From contig CALKRW010000064.1 in NCBI GenBank assembly GCA_937989585.1, positions 62,001-126,000 on the forward strand: 64,000 bases of DNA, written 5' to 3'. This DNA comes from an uncultured Porphyromonadaceae bacterium. Its GTDB lineage: Bacteria; Bacteroidota; Bacteroidia; Bacteroidales; Muribaculaceae. The translations under genes and the position numbers were made by a program. The notes beneath the pieces were generated by a model, which was not told the DNA's origin, did no database searches, and saw nothing but the letters and a program-made list of their open reading frames with translations. How positions within the stretch are numbered: the stretch's first letter is position 1; each line of letters opens with the position of its first letter. Positions 8,408 to 16,628 of the stretch are shown here, piece after piece.

Positions 8408-9337
8408 CTACTTCTTCGAGAGGCGCTCGCCCATATAAAGTCCACCAATGATGAGCGCGCATCCGATGACGCCAATCACGGTGACCGGCTCGCCAAGGAT
8501 GCACAGGGCGCCAATCATGGTGACGACGGACTGGAAGTACATATAGTTGTTGGCTGTGATAGCACCAAGTTCACGTGTAGCGACCGACCACAGACCGAAA
8601 CCGATGACAGAAGCGCCAATGGCAAGGAAGAGAAGGTTGATGACAACCTCAATGTCAGTGAAAATCTCACAGGGGTCGCAGAGCCTGGGTGAAGTCAGCA
8701 AGAAAGGTATGGATGTAATCACTCCATAGAAGAAAGTCTTCCGGGTGATGGTCCAGGCATCGTAGTTAGTGGCGAGACGACGCAACAACAAGGAATATAC
8801 GGCCCAGCACAAAGCGGCGGCAAGCGAAAGTATATCACCCAAAGGATGAAGCTCGAGACCCGCAGAAGAATTAAAAATAACGCAAGCGACTCCTACAAAG
8901 GCAATAACCGAGCCGACATACATGCCGCCTGAGGGCTTCTCGCCGGCATAAAGCATACCCATGAGCATTGCGGTGAAAAGGGGCGAAATCGAGGTCAGCA
9001 AAGAGACATTCGTGGCAGTGGTGTTCTCCAAAGCAATGTTCTCGGCAATGAAATAAATCGAGCCAGAGAGCATGCCACAGAGTAAGAAAAGAAACTCGTC
9101 GCGCCATGAATGTGAACGGAAACGCGAATGCTTGAATGCCAGAATAATGAGATAAGCGAGAGAAAAACGATAGAAGAAAATCTCCACCGGTCCCATCTCG
9201 TGATTAAGCAGGACCTTAGTGGCGACAAACGAAAAGCCCCACATAAGAACAGACACGGCGGCGGCAAGATGTCCGAGCCATTTGACGGAAGCGGATCTGC
9301 CGCCCGCAGGCGCAAGTTGCGAAATATTGAAATTCAT
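8408..9337 (-). CDS. EamA/DMT-family transporter
   Basis: A 309-aa protein with ten predicted membrane helices in two EamA repeats (first from AAAVSVLMWGFSFVATKVLL, second from ILSLAAALCWAVYSLLLRRL). It ends with a short basic tail (GERLSKK). This family typically exports metabolites across the inner membrane; the substrate is unknown. It is only distantly similar to the EamA protein at 5466-6344. A promoter element at 9381-9388 gives a leader of roughly 40 nt. The gene is transcribed convergently with the AlkD-like gene. Confidence 0.88.
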   Translation of the reverse strand: MNFNISQLAPAGGRSASVKWLGHLAAAVSVLMWGFSFVATKVLLNHEMGPVEIFFYRFSLAYLIILAFKHSRFRSHSWRDEFLFLLCGMLSGSIYFIAENIALENTTATNVSLLTSISPLFTAMLMGMLYAGEKPSGGMYVGSVIAFVGVACVIFNSSAGLELHPLGDILSLAAALCWAVYSLLLRRLATNYDAWTITRKTFFYGVITSIPFLLTSPRLCDPCEIFTDIEVVINLLFLAIGASVIGFGLWSVATRELGAITANNYMYFQSVVTMIGALCILGEPVTVIGVIGCALIIGGLYMGERLSKK

Positions 9338-9380
9338 GGGGTTCTAAATATTATGGCGAAAAGTTCGCGTTTTGCTACTA

Positions 9381-9388
9381 CAAAATTA
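9381..9388 (-). promoter_or_regulatory. -7 promoter element of the second EamA gene
   Basis: TAATTTTG on the minus strand, an exact TAnnTTTG match, 43 bases upstream of the start at 9337. Confidence 0.5.
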
Positions 9389-9517
9389 GTTAAAAGCCTT
9401 TGAAAAAGCAAACCCCGCTACAAAGAAAATTGTTCTAAATGATATTGAGAAAGCGGCCGGCGGCCATAACTTATTTCTTATCAGACGGTGATATTTGCAT
9501 CATTGCGGAATAATTAC

Positions 9518-9525
9518 TAAATTTA
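9518..9525 (+). promoter_or_regulatory. near-consensus -7 element of the OmpA-like gene
   Basis: TAAATTTA differs from TAnnTTTG at the last base only. It lies about 87 bases before the ATG at 9612. Confidence 0.3.
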
Positions 9526-9611
9526 CAAACTCATTGGATACGTTCGCCCCCAGGGGACAAAGGACGGAACAGAAAATCAAACATAAACTAAATAAAACAT
9601 CAATCCAAATT

Positions 9612-10325
9612 ATGAAAGTATTACGCAATCTAGGCATTCTGGCAATGGCCGGAGCCCTACTTCTCGGTGAGACATCGTGTAACTCAATGACCAACACAGG
9701 CAAAGGCGCCCTTATCGGCGGTGGCGGCGGCACAGCATTAGGCGCAGGTCTCGGCGCACTTATCGGCGGCGGCAAAGGCGCAGGCATCGGTGCGGCAATC
9801 GGTGCGGCAGTCGGTACCGGCGCAGGCGTACTCATCGGCCAGAAAATGGACAAACAGCAGAAAGAACTCGAGGCCCAGCTTGCCGAACAGGCCAAGATCG
9901 AACAGACCACCGACCAGAACGGCCTACAGGCCATCAAGGTTACCTTCAACGGCGGCATCCTGTTCCCGACCAACGGCACCACCCTCAACGCCAACGCCAA
10001 GGGCGACCTTACACGCTTCGCGAACAACCTGATAAACAATCCCCAGACCAACGTCCAGATCTACGGCTACACTGACAACACCGGCTCGATGGCCGTCAAC
10101 ACCAGAGTCTCGGAAGGACGCGCCGACGCAGTGATGAACTATCTGATCAACTCCGGCGTAGCCGCAAACCGTCTCAGCGCCCAGGGTATCCCCATGGCAG
10201 ACTATGTGGCAAGCAACGACACTCCCGAGGGTCGCGCCCAGAACCGCCGTGTGGAGATTTACATCACAGCCAACCAGCAGATGATCCAACAGGCCGAACA
10301 GCAGGCCGCCCAGCAGAACCGCTAA
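9612..10325 (+). CDS. OmpA-family lipoprotein with glycine zipper (YiaD-like)
   Basis: A 237-aa protein. It starts with a hydrophobic export signal ending in LGETSC, a plausible lipidation cysteine. A long glycine-zipper segment (GALIGGGGGTALGAGLGALI and on, residues about 30-80) can insert in membranes. An OmpA C-terminal domain follows, with LFPTNGTTLNANAKGDL, the peptidoglycan-binding region IYGYTDNTGS and the RAQNRRVEIYI end. Family members tether the outer membrane to peptidoglycan. I start at ATG 9612 because residues before it lack signal-peptide character. The tail is Gln/Ala-rich. A strong terminator follows. Confidence 0.88.
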   Translation: MKVLRNLGILAMAGALLLGETSCNSMTNTGKGALIGGGGGTALGAGLGALIGGGKGAGIGAAIGAAVGTGAGVLIGQKMDKQQKELEAQLAEQAKIEQTTDQNGLQAIKVTFNGGILFPTNGTTLNANAKGDLTRFANNLINNPQTNVQIYGYTDNTGSMAVNTRVSEGRADAVMNYLINSGVAANRLSAQGIPMADYVASNDTPEGRAQNRRVEIYITANQQMIQQAEQQAAQQNR

Positions 10326-10340
10326 TCACAACTCAATCTA

Positions 10341-10386
10341 CATGGAGGTGGGCCAACAAAAGGCGACACCTCCATGTTATTTTTAA
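10341..10386 (+). terminator. Rho-independent terminator of the OmpA-like gene
   Basis: CATGGAGGTG (10341-10350) pairs perfectly with CACCTCCATG (10367-10376) across a 16-nt loop, followed by TTATTTTTA. Confidence 0.85.
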
Positions 10387-10412
10387 ACAAGACATTTAAT
10401 CAACCATAAACT

Positions 10413-11090
10413 ATGAACGCCATAAAATATATTCTCGCCGCAGGGGCGATCACGTTAGGCGCCCATACGGCCGCATCGCAATACTACGAGATAGCGAACC
10501 AACTTCCAGGACTGCTATCCCCGGCCTTATCAGGATCGATGGCATACAAGGGTTTCGTTGAACTGAGCGGAAGCACCGGCTTCGGCACCAACCGCGCGAA
10601 TTTCGCAGGCATAAGCACGACACAGGGTTTCCAGTATTCGGACTGGTTCTTCATGGGCGTGGGTGTGGGAGTTGACGTGGTCAAGGCTCACCAGCCGGAC
10701 GGATGGGACAACGACAGAGTTCCGGGCAACGATTACTGGGACCACCCGAGCTCACAGACCAAGTGCATGATTCCCGTATTCTCCGATTTCCGCTTCAACA
10801 TAGGAGGTATGCAGTCCACATCGTTCTTCATAGACGTGAAAATCGGCGCATCATGGCTGATAGGTGACAGTTATCTTCAGATGAACACTGGAGCGATGAG
10901 CAACAACACACAATTCTACCTGAAGCCATCGATGGGCGTGCGCATCCCTGTATCAAAAGATTCGCCCAAACAGGCAATCGACATAGGCATCACGTACCAA
11001 CTTCTGACAGCCAACAACAACTATTATTACTGGCGGTCGGACGGCGTGACACTGAACAATATCGGACTAACACTATCCTACGAATGGTGA
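10413..11090 (+). CDS. secreted outer-membrane barrel-like protein, unknown function
   Basis: A 225-aa protein with a signal peptide (MNAIKYILAAGAITLGAHTAASQ). The mature protein is rich in alternating aromatic/Gly/Ser strands (GFVELSGSTGFG, YSDWFFMGVGVGVDV, SFFIDVKIGASWLIG, AIDIGITYQLL) and ends in IGLTLSYEW, a barrel-like final strand with a C-terminal aromatic. I recognise no named family. It starts 27 bp after the OmpA gene's terminator, so it may have its own promoter or depend on read-through. Confidence 0.7.
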   Translation: MNAIKYILAAGAITLGAHTAASQYYEIANQLPGLLSPALSGSMAYKGFVELSGSTGFGTNRANFAGISTTQGFQYSDWFFMGVGVGVDVVKAHQPDGWDNDRVPGNDYWDHPSSQTKCMIPVFSDFRFNIGGMQSTSFFIDVKIGASWLIGDSYLQMNTGAMSNNTQFYLKPSMGVRIPVSKDSPKQAIDIGITYQLLTANNNYYYWRSDGVTLNNIGLTLSYEW

Positions 11091-11096
11091 AACACT

Positions 11097-11141
11097 GAAA
11101 AAAGAACAGAGCGGCGTACCGTGACCGGTGCGCCGCTCTGT
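11097..11141 (-). terminator. terminator of the ompH pair
   Basis: Perfect 11-bp stem, ACAGAGCGGCG (11106-11116) with CGCCGCTCTGT (11131-11141). On the minus strand it is followed by TTCTTTTTT, so it terminates the ompH operon; it also sits just after the plus-strand barrel gene and may serve both. Confidence 0.85.
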
Positions 11142-11162
11142 CATATTATCGTGTAAAAATGA

Positions 11163-11663
11163 TTACTTAACACCAAGCTTAGCCTTGACTGCGGAAGTAA
11201 TATCCGTAACGTCGCTGCCCTGGAAGAGGGCGATGCCGTTCTGGAAGATGAATGTGTAGCCACCTTCCTGACCGACAGCCTTGACGGCGTCGTTGATTTT
11301 TGACTCAATAGGTGCGAGAAGTGTCTGCTGCTGTTTCTCGAGATCCTGTTCGGCAGTCATACGGAACTGCTGCATCTTCTGGCTATATTCCTGAAGTTCC
11401 TGCTCGCGGCGCTCGCGGATGGAGGCGGGACCATTGGCATCAAGTGCCTGGAACTCCTGATATTTTTTGTCGAATTCTTCCTGAAGTTTCTTGAATTCGT
11501 CCTGATATTTTTTTGAAGCTTCGGCAAGCTGGGTCTCGGCGGTCTTGGTTTCGGGCATTATCGCGAAAATAGACTGAACGTCGACAGTACCGAATTTCTG
11601 AGCGGCTGCAAAGACGGGGAGTGCAATTGCAAATGCAAGAGCGATGATAACTTTTTTAAACAT
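11163..11663 (-). CDS. ompH: OmpH/Skp-family periplasmic chaperone
   Basis: A 166-aa protein with a signal peptide (MFKKVIIALAFAIALPVFAAAQ), then FGTVDVQSIFAIMPE and a long charged coiled coil (residues about 45-115, rich in Glu/Gln/Lys) before a C-terminal beta segment. This is the Skp/OmpH architecture, a trimeric chaperone that carries unfolded outer-membrane proteins to the BAM complex. It lies 67 bp downstream of a paralogue and in the same transcription direction as bamA and uppS. The two copies are clearly related in pattern but not close in sequence. Confidence 0.92.
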   Translation of the reverse strand: MFKKVIIALAFAIALPVFAAAQKFGTVDVQSIFAIMPETKTAETQLAEASKKYQDEFKKLQEEFDKKYQEFQALDANGPASIRERREQELQEYSQKMQQFRMTAEQDLEKQQQTLLAPIESKINDAVKAVGQEGGYTFIFQNGIALFQGSDVTDITSAVKAKLGVK

Positions 11664-11730
11664 GGTTTCTTTAGGTTGTTATTAATGATTAAATTTATAT
11701 AGTCAATCTATCATGGGATTATGTCATGAA

Positions 11731-12246
11731 TCACTTGGCATAGCCAAGTTTGGCGAGGACGTCGTTAGAGACATCGATCTGAGGGGTGGCATAGATGATG
11801 TCGGAAGCAGATGCACGGTCGAATACGGCCTGAAGGCCACGTTCCTTGGCAACTTTCTTAACAGCCTCGTAGACATCGTCCTGAATGGGCTTTAGAAGAG
11901 ACTCGCGTTTCTTGGAAAGTTCGCCTTCGGGACCAAAGTATTTCGCACGGAGGTCAGTAACCTCTTTTTCCTTGGCGACGACTTCCTGCTCGCGTTTCTT
12001 AACCTGCTCCTCGGTAAGGAAAACCTTGTCGGCGAGATACGACTGGTAGAGATTCTCGGCCTCCTTGCTCTTGGCCTCAATCTCCTTCTGCCAACGCTGG
12101 GACAACTGGTTGAGCTGTTCGTTCGCCATCTCGAAAGAGGGGACATTCTTCATTATATATTCCATATCGACCATTGCGAATTTCTGAGCCTGCGCGGCAA
12201 ATGTTCCAGCGACTGCGATTGCGAGAATAAGTAGTATACGTTTCAT
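11731..12246 (-). CDS. ompH: OmpH/Skp-family periplasmic chaperone (second copy)
   Basis: A 171-aa protein with signal peptide MKRILLILAIAVAGTFAAQAQ, the conserved start FAMVDMEYIMKNVPSF, a highly charged coiled-coil region from about residue 45 to 125 (QLSQRWQKEIEAKSKEAENL and on), and the C-terminal AVFDRASASDIIYATPQIDV motif shared with family members. It is expected to chaperone outer-membrane proteins in the periplasm. It lies 110 bp after bamA and directly before its paralogue, an order common in Bacteroidota. Confidence 0.92.
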   Translation of the reverse strand: MKRILLILAIAVAGTFAAQAQKFAMVDMEYIMKNVPSFEMANEQLNQLSQRWQKEIEAKSKEAENLYQSYLADKVFLTEEQVKKREQEVVAKEKEVTDLRAKYFGPEGELSKKRESLLKPIQDDVYEAVKKVAKERGLQAVFDRASASDIIYATPQIDVSNDVLAKLGYAK

Positions 12247-12356
12247 TGTTTCGTTTGTGTTAGTTGTTAGAGATAAGTGCAGGCCAGGCCTACAATTATA
12301 AAGACACTTCAGAGGGCAAAAGGTTTAGAATCGCCATGGATTAGGATTTCAGGCGC

Positions 12357-14981
12357 TTAGAATTCCTGTCCGAGAATGAAGTGGAAGTGGGAGCCGCCTT
12401 TCTCTCCGAACACGCGGTCGAAACCATATGCCCAGTCGATACCCATCATGCCGACCATAGGAAGGAAGATACGGACACCGGCACCGGCGGAACGTTTCAA
12501 CTGGAAGGGATTGAAATCCTTGACGGATGTCCAGGCATTACCGCCCTCGATGAAGCCGAGAGCATAGATTGTCGTTGATGCCTGAAGCATGAGCGGGAAG
12601 TGAACCTCGAGGCCGAATCGGGTGTAGGCGTAGCCCTCGGAACGATAGGGTGTGAACTGACCGTTGTCATAACCACGCAGTGCGATTGTCTCGGTAGCAT
12701 AGGTGTAACCGCCCGACATGCCGTCACCGCCGACGTAGAATGTCTCGAAAGGAGTCTTGAGCCACTTGTTGTATGAACCGATGAGACCAATGTCGGCACG
12801 GGTCATGAGGACCGGCGTCCACTGACCGTTAGCGTTTGCAAGAGGAGTGTAGGTGCGCGACTTGAAGCGAATCTTCCAATACTCTATCCACCGGTAGAGT
12901 TCTTTCTTTGATTCGGTAGTGTTCTCCTTGGCGAGTTTCTCCCAGTTCTTGTGCGGAGAGAAAAGTGACGCGGGAGGAGTCAACTGAAGATTGAGCGAGA
13001 ACGAGGAACCACTACGGGTGTAGAGGGGATTGTCGATGGAGTTGCGCGAGAGGGTAAGACCGAGGACGAGGGCATTGGAGGTGCCGTTGTTCATATAATA
13101 CAGGTATTCCCAGTTCTTGAGGTAGTACCAGTTGTAACCAAGCTCGGCAGTGAACGTGAAGTAGTCGTCGGGCCATTTGAGACGCTTGCCGAAGCCGATG
13201 TTGACGCCAATCATCTGAAGTACCTTATTGGGGTCGTATGCGTTCTGGTAGTTGTAGTTATCGTATCCGTAGTTGTAGCCAAGACTGTTGCTGAGATATG
13301 GATTGGTCAGCCAGGAGTTCTGCCACATGCTGTTGTAATATGACGAGTTGACGCCGGTCTGGCGGGAATAGTATGCGGATACCTGAAGAGAGTTGGGGCG
13401 CTTGCCACCGAACCAGGGATCCAGGAAGGAGATGGAGTAGGACTGGTAGTAGCGTGCGTTGGTCTGTGCGCTTATGGTGAAGGTCTGGCCCTCACCCTGA
13501 GGAATCAGACCACGGTAGGACGAGGGATGGAAGAGATTCTTGATGGAGAAGTTGGTAAACTTAAGAGACAGTCTGCCAATGACACCGGTCTGGCCCCATC
13601 CCAGGGAGAACTCTACCTGGTCGTTGGCCTTGGACTCCAGGTTGAGTATGACGTCAACAGTACCGTTCTCCTCGTTGGGCTGGACATCAGGCTTCATGGT
13701 CTCGGGATTGAAGTGTCCGGTCTGGGCGATCTCGCGGAGGGAACGCATGAGGTCGCTCTTGGAAAACAGTTCGCCAGGCTTGACACGCAACTCGCGACGG
13801 ATAACCTTCTCGTATAACCGGTCATTGCCGTTTATGACAACGTTGTTGATACGAGCCTGGGGACCCTCGATCATACGCATCTCGAGAGCGATTGAGTCGC
13901 CTACGACCTCGCGCTCGACAGGAACGATGTTGAAGAAGAGGTATCCGTTGTCCATGTAGAGTGACGAAACGGCGTCATCGTCGGTGGTGAGACGCTTGTC
14001 CATCTGCTTCTGGTTGTAGACGTCACCGGGCTTCATGCCAAGGTAGTTGTCGAGGACGTCGGTAGGATAGATGGTATTTCCGACCCACTTGATGTCCTTG
14101 ATGAAGTATTTCTTGCCTTCATCTACAGTAATGTATACGTCAACAAGGTTCTCGCTGTATGGGACTACGGAGTCGCTGACAATGACAGCGTCGCGGTAGC
14201 CTTTCTCGTTGTATTTCTGAATGATGCGTACAAGGTCATCCTTGAACTCGGACTCGACGAATTTTTTCTGCTTGAAGATGTTGACGAGTTTGTTTTTCTC
14301 GTTGGTCTTCTTCATTGCGCGCTGGATGGCGTTGTCGGAAAGGACTTCGTTGCCGTCGATATAGATTTTGTGTACCTTTACCTTAGAGTGCTTGTCTACG
14401 GCAATGTCGACAATCATCTCGTTGGGAGCGGAGAGGTCCTCGTGCAGTGTGATGGATACCGTGGCGTTCTGGAAACCCTTGTCGGCGAAATACTTCTTGA
14501 TGATTTTCTCCGCGCGGTTGATGATATTCTGGGTAATCTGGTTGCCCTTCATCAACTGCAGCATCTTTTCGATGTCCTCACGCTCGCCTTTTTTCATGCC
14601 AACATAATTGATCTTGGAAATCCGCGGCTGGGTTCGCATCTCCAGTTCAATCCATGCCTTGTCGCCGTAGGTCTTGAGAACCTTGACGCGACACTGGGCG
14701 AAGAGTCCCTGACGCATGATGCGCTTTACAGCGTTGGTGAGATCGTCACCGGGAATCTCCATACGATCGCCGACCTTCAGACCCGCGTAGCCGAGAATGA
14801 TGAAATCGTCGTAGTTGTCCGCCCCTGTGACGGTGATCCCGGCAATCTCGTATGTACGGGGCATGCCGTTGAAAATCATGGGGGGATTGTATATTGTGTC
14901 AGGCTGAGCGGTCTGAGCGCTTATACGCGATGAGCACATCAGCAGGACGGCAGTCAGCAAGAAAAGTAATCGGGTTCGCAT
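12357..14981 (-). CDS. bamA: outer-membrane protein assembly factor BamA
   Basis: An 874-aa protein with signal peptide MRTRLLFLLTAVLLMCSSRISA. About 450 residues of POTRA repeats follow (for example ITVTGADNYDDFIILGYAGL, KVHKIYIDGNEVLSDNAI, IKDIKWVGNTIYPTDVLDNY, NNVVINGNDRLYEKVI), then an Omp85 barrel with the loop-6 motif LRGYDNG near residue 770 and a C-terminal aromatic (LGQEF). It inserts beta-barrel proteins into the outer membrane. It sits between uppS and two ompH chaperone genes. bamD is in another operon at 47815. The barrel contains unusually Tyr/Asn-rich stretches (YNYGYDNYNYQNAY). Confidence 0.97.
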   Translation of the reverse strand: MRTRLLFLLTAVLLMCSSRISAQTAQPDTIYNPPMIFNGMPRTYEIAGITVTGADNYDDFIILGYAGLKVGDRMEIPGDDLTNAVKRIMRQGLFAQCRVKVLKTYGDKAWIELEMRTQPRISKINYVGMKKGEREDIEKMLQLMKGNQITQNIINRAEKIIKKYFADKGFQNATVSITLHEDLSAPNEMIVDIAVDKHSKVKVHKIYIDGNEVLSDNAIQRAMKKTNEKNKLVNIFKQKKFVESEFKDDLVRIIQKYNEKGYRDAVIVSDSVVPYSENLVDVYITVDEGKKYFIKDIKWVGNTIYPTDVLDNYLGMKPGDVYNQKQMDKRLTTDDDAVSSLYMDNGYLFFNIVPVEREVVGDSIALEMRMIEGPQARINNVVINGNDRLYEKVIRRELRVKPGELFSKSDLMRSLREIAQTGHFNPETMKPDVQPNEENGTVDVILNLESKANDQVEFSLGWGQTGVIGRLSLKFTNFSIKNLFHPSSYRGLIPQGEGQTFTISAQTNARYYQSYSISFLDPWFGGKRPNSLQVSAYYSRQTGVNSSYYNSMWQNSWLTNPYLSNSLGYNYGYDNYNYQNAYDPNKVLQMIGVNIGFGKRLKWPDDYFTFTAELGYNWYYLKNWEYLYYMNNGTSNALVLGLTLSRNSIDNPLYTRSGSSFSLNLQLTPPASLFSPHKNWEKLAKENTTESKKELYRWIEYWKIRFKSRTYTPLANANGQWTPVLMTRADIGLIGSYNKWLKTPFETFYVGGDGMSGGYTYATETIALRGYDNGQFTPYRSEGYAYTRFGLEVHFPLMLQASTTIYALGFIEGGNAWTSVKDFNPFQLKRSAGAGVRIFLPMVGMMGIDWAYGFDRVFGEKGGSHFHFILGQEF

Positions 14982-15045
14982 TTTATGGATGGGATGAATT
15001 TTTCTAGGGATAATGTGATGGAGAGGGCAGGAATAGATTTGTATG

Positions 15046-15837
15046 CTACGGCTGTATGCCTGAGTCCTTGGAGCCGGGGAGAGTCCCCCCGACGACCTGA
15101 TCGCCGGTCAGACCGAAGCGGCGCTGCCTGCGTGAAAAGTCGTCAAGAATACGGGCAAAGTCTTCCTTGGAGAAGTCGGGCCAGTAGGTGTCGATAACGA
15201 AAATCTCGCTATAGGCAATCTGCCAGAGCAAGAAATTGGATATGCGGTGCTCGCCACCGGTGCGTATGAGAACATCCGGGTCAGGGATTCCCGCGGTGGC
15301 AAGGTTGGCGGAGATGAGCGCGTCATCAATGCCGGAGGGGGAGACCTTGCCTTCGGCTACCTGCCGTCCTATGGCCCGCATGGCCTCGGTCAGTTCCCAT
15401 TTCGAGGAGTAACTGATGGCAAGAATGAGGTTAAGCCCGGTGTCGGCGGAAGTGTCCATAATACACTTGTCAAGGCGCCGCATTGTCTCGACGGGTACGC
15501 GGGAACGGTCGCCGATGACACTAAGGCGAACATTGTTCTTGATAAGGTCGGGGGTCTCACGCTCGATGGCGGTGACTATGAGGTGCATGAGCATGTCGAC
15601 CTCGGCCTGAGGACGATTCCAGTTCTCGGTAGAGAAGGTGTACAGCGTAAGGAAACGGACACCGAGTTCCGAAGCGGCCTCGGTGATACGACGGACGGTA
15701 GTCACCCCTTCGGAGTGTCCGGCCGAACGGTCGAGCCCGCGAGCCCTGGCCCATCGGCCGTTGCCGTCCATTATAATGGCTACATGCTCCGGGACAGATG
15801 CCGGTCTGGTCTTGATTATGTCTTTGTCAGTGGACAT
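15046..15837 (-). CDS. uppS: isoprenyl (undecaprenyl) diphosphate synthase
   Basis: A 263-aa cis-prenyltransferase that makes the C55 lipid carrier for peptidoglycan and surface glycans. Signatures are IIMDGNGRWARARG near residue 21 (catalytic Asp and phosphate binding), GHSEGV near 41, LTLYTFSTENWNRP near 63-76 and the C-terminal RTGGEHRISNFLLWQIAYSE near 191-210. The length is typical. It lies 64 bp upstream of bamA and 13 bp downstream of the DUF6089 gene, a conserved envelope-biogenesis order in Bacteroidales. Confidence 0.97.
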   Translation of the reverse strand: MSTDKDIIKTRPASVPEHVAIIMDGNGRWARARGLDRSAGHSEGVTTVRRITEAASELGVRFLTLYTFSTENWNRPQAEVDMLMHLIVTAIERETPDLIKNNVRLSVIGDRSRVPVETMRRLDKCIMDTSADTGLNLILAISYSSKWELTEAMRAIGRQVAEGKVSPSGIDDALISANLATAGIPDPDVLIRTGGEHRISNFLLWQIAYSEIFVIDTYWPDFSKEDFARILDDFSRRQRRFGLTGDQVVGGTLPGSKDSGIQP

Positions 15838-15850
15838 ATCTTATAGGTTT

Positions 15851-16561
15851 TCAGTCTACATAGTGGCAGGTCTCGCAGCGGCGCCCGAATTCGTAACTAA
15901 TGCCGATGGCAATGCGCGAGTACCAGTCGTTGTTTTTTAGGAATGAGGATTTTATCTGGCTGAGATCACTCAGCAGCGGACCGTCTATATGGTCGCCGAG
16001 AGCCTTGACCATCAGGAATTCGAAACTCAGATTAATGCGCTCCGAAGGCTTGTACCTTATACCCGCTCCCATGGGAATTGTTGGAGCGAAGGCAGTAGAA
16101 CCGCCGGAACTTGACATACACACACCGAGGCCAAGGGTCAGATAAGGTGACCAGCGACGCATGCGCTTATAGGTCTCGCCTATGCCATAGTTGAAGAAAT
16201 TGAACTCGACACGGGCGTTAAGATCGGTGACAGTAGACTTGAAGTCATAGACCTCCCCACCCGGAATAACGTTATCCATATCGGCAGTGGTGCCGCTGAG
16301 GGTCTGGAACCCCAGAGTACCGCCGAAGGACCAGCGGGAATCGTACTGATACATGAAAGCGCCTGTGGCCGTGAATCCGGGATGCGACATGAGATTGGAC
16401 GAAGCATCGCCAAGGTATCCGCTCATGCCTAACTGGGCACCGATGCTGAATTTATAAGGTGTATCCTCCGCAAGAACCGCAGGCGCGCAAAGCAGAACGG
16501 CAATTGCCATGCAGGCGGCGACCGCTATGCGGGAAAGGGAAATCATACGGAGATTACACAT
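15851..16561 (-). CDS. DUF6089-type outer-membrane protein
   Basis: A 236-aa protein with a hydrophobic signal segment (ISLSRIAVAACMAIAVLLCAPAVLA). The mature part is barrel-like: FSIGAQLGMSGYLGDASSNL at its start, then YDSRWSFGGTLGFQ, NARVEFNFFNYGIGETY, SPYLTLGLGVCMS and YSRIAIGISYEFG. This matches the DUF6089/porin-like family found beside uppS and bamA in Bacteroidales. Its role is unknown; the neighbourhood suggests envelope assembly. An alternative start, five codons later at MISLSR (16546), is equally plausible. A Cys pair near the C-terminus (RRCETCHYVD) is unusual for a barrel. Confidence 0.8.
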   Translation of the reverse strand: MCNLRMISLSRIAVAACMAIAVLLCAPAVLAEDTPYKFSIGAQLGMSGYLGDASSNLMSHPGFTATGAFMYQYDSRWSFGGTLGFQTLSGTTADMDNVIPGGEVYDFKSTVTDLNARVEFNFFNYGIGETYKRMRRWSPYLTLGLGVCMSSSGGSTAFAPTIPMGAGIRYKPSERINLSFEFLMVKALGDHIDGPLLSDLSQIKSSFLKNNDWYSRIAIGISYEFGRRCETCHYVD

Positions 16562-16628
16562 ATAATAATATTAAGTAGGTATTGGTAGAGAGTTATTTTT
16601 TCTGTTCGCGTTACAAGGTTTTTCCGGA

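Noticed and set aside
14370..14933. Plus-strand open frame opposite bamA
   Set aside because: It is antisense to the POTRA region of a clear BamA.
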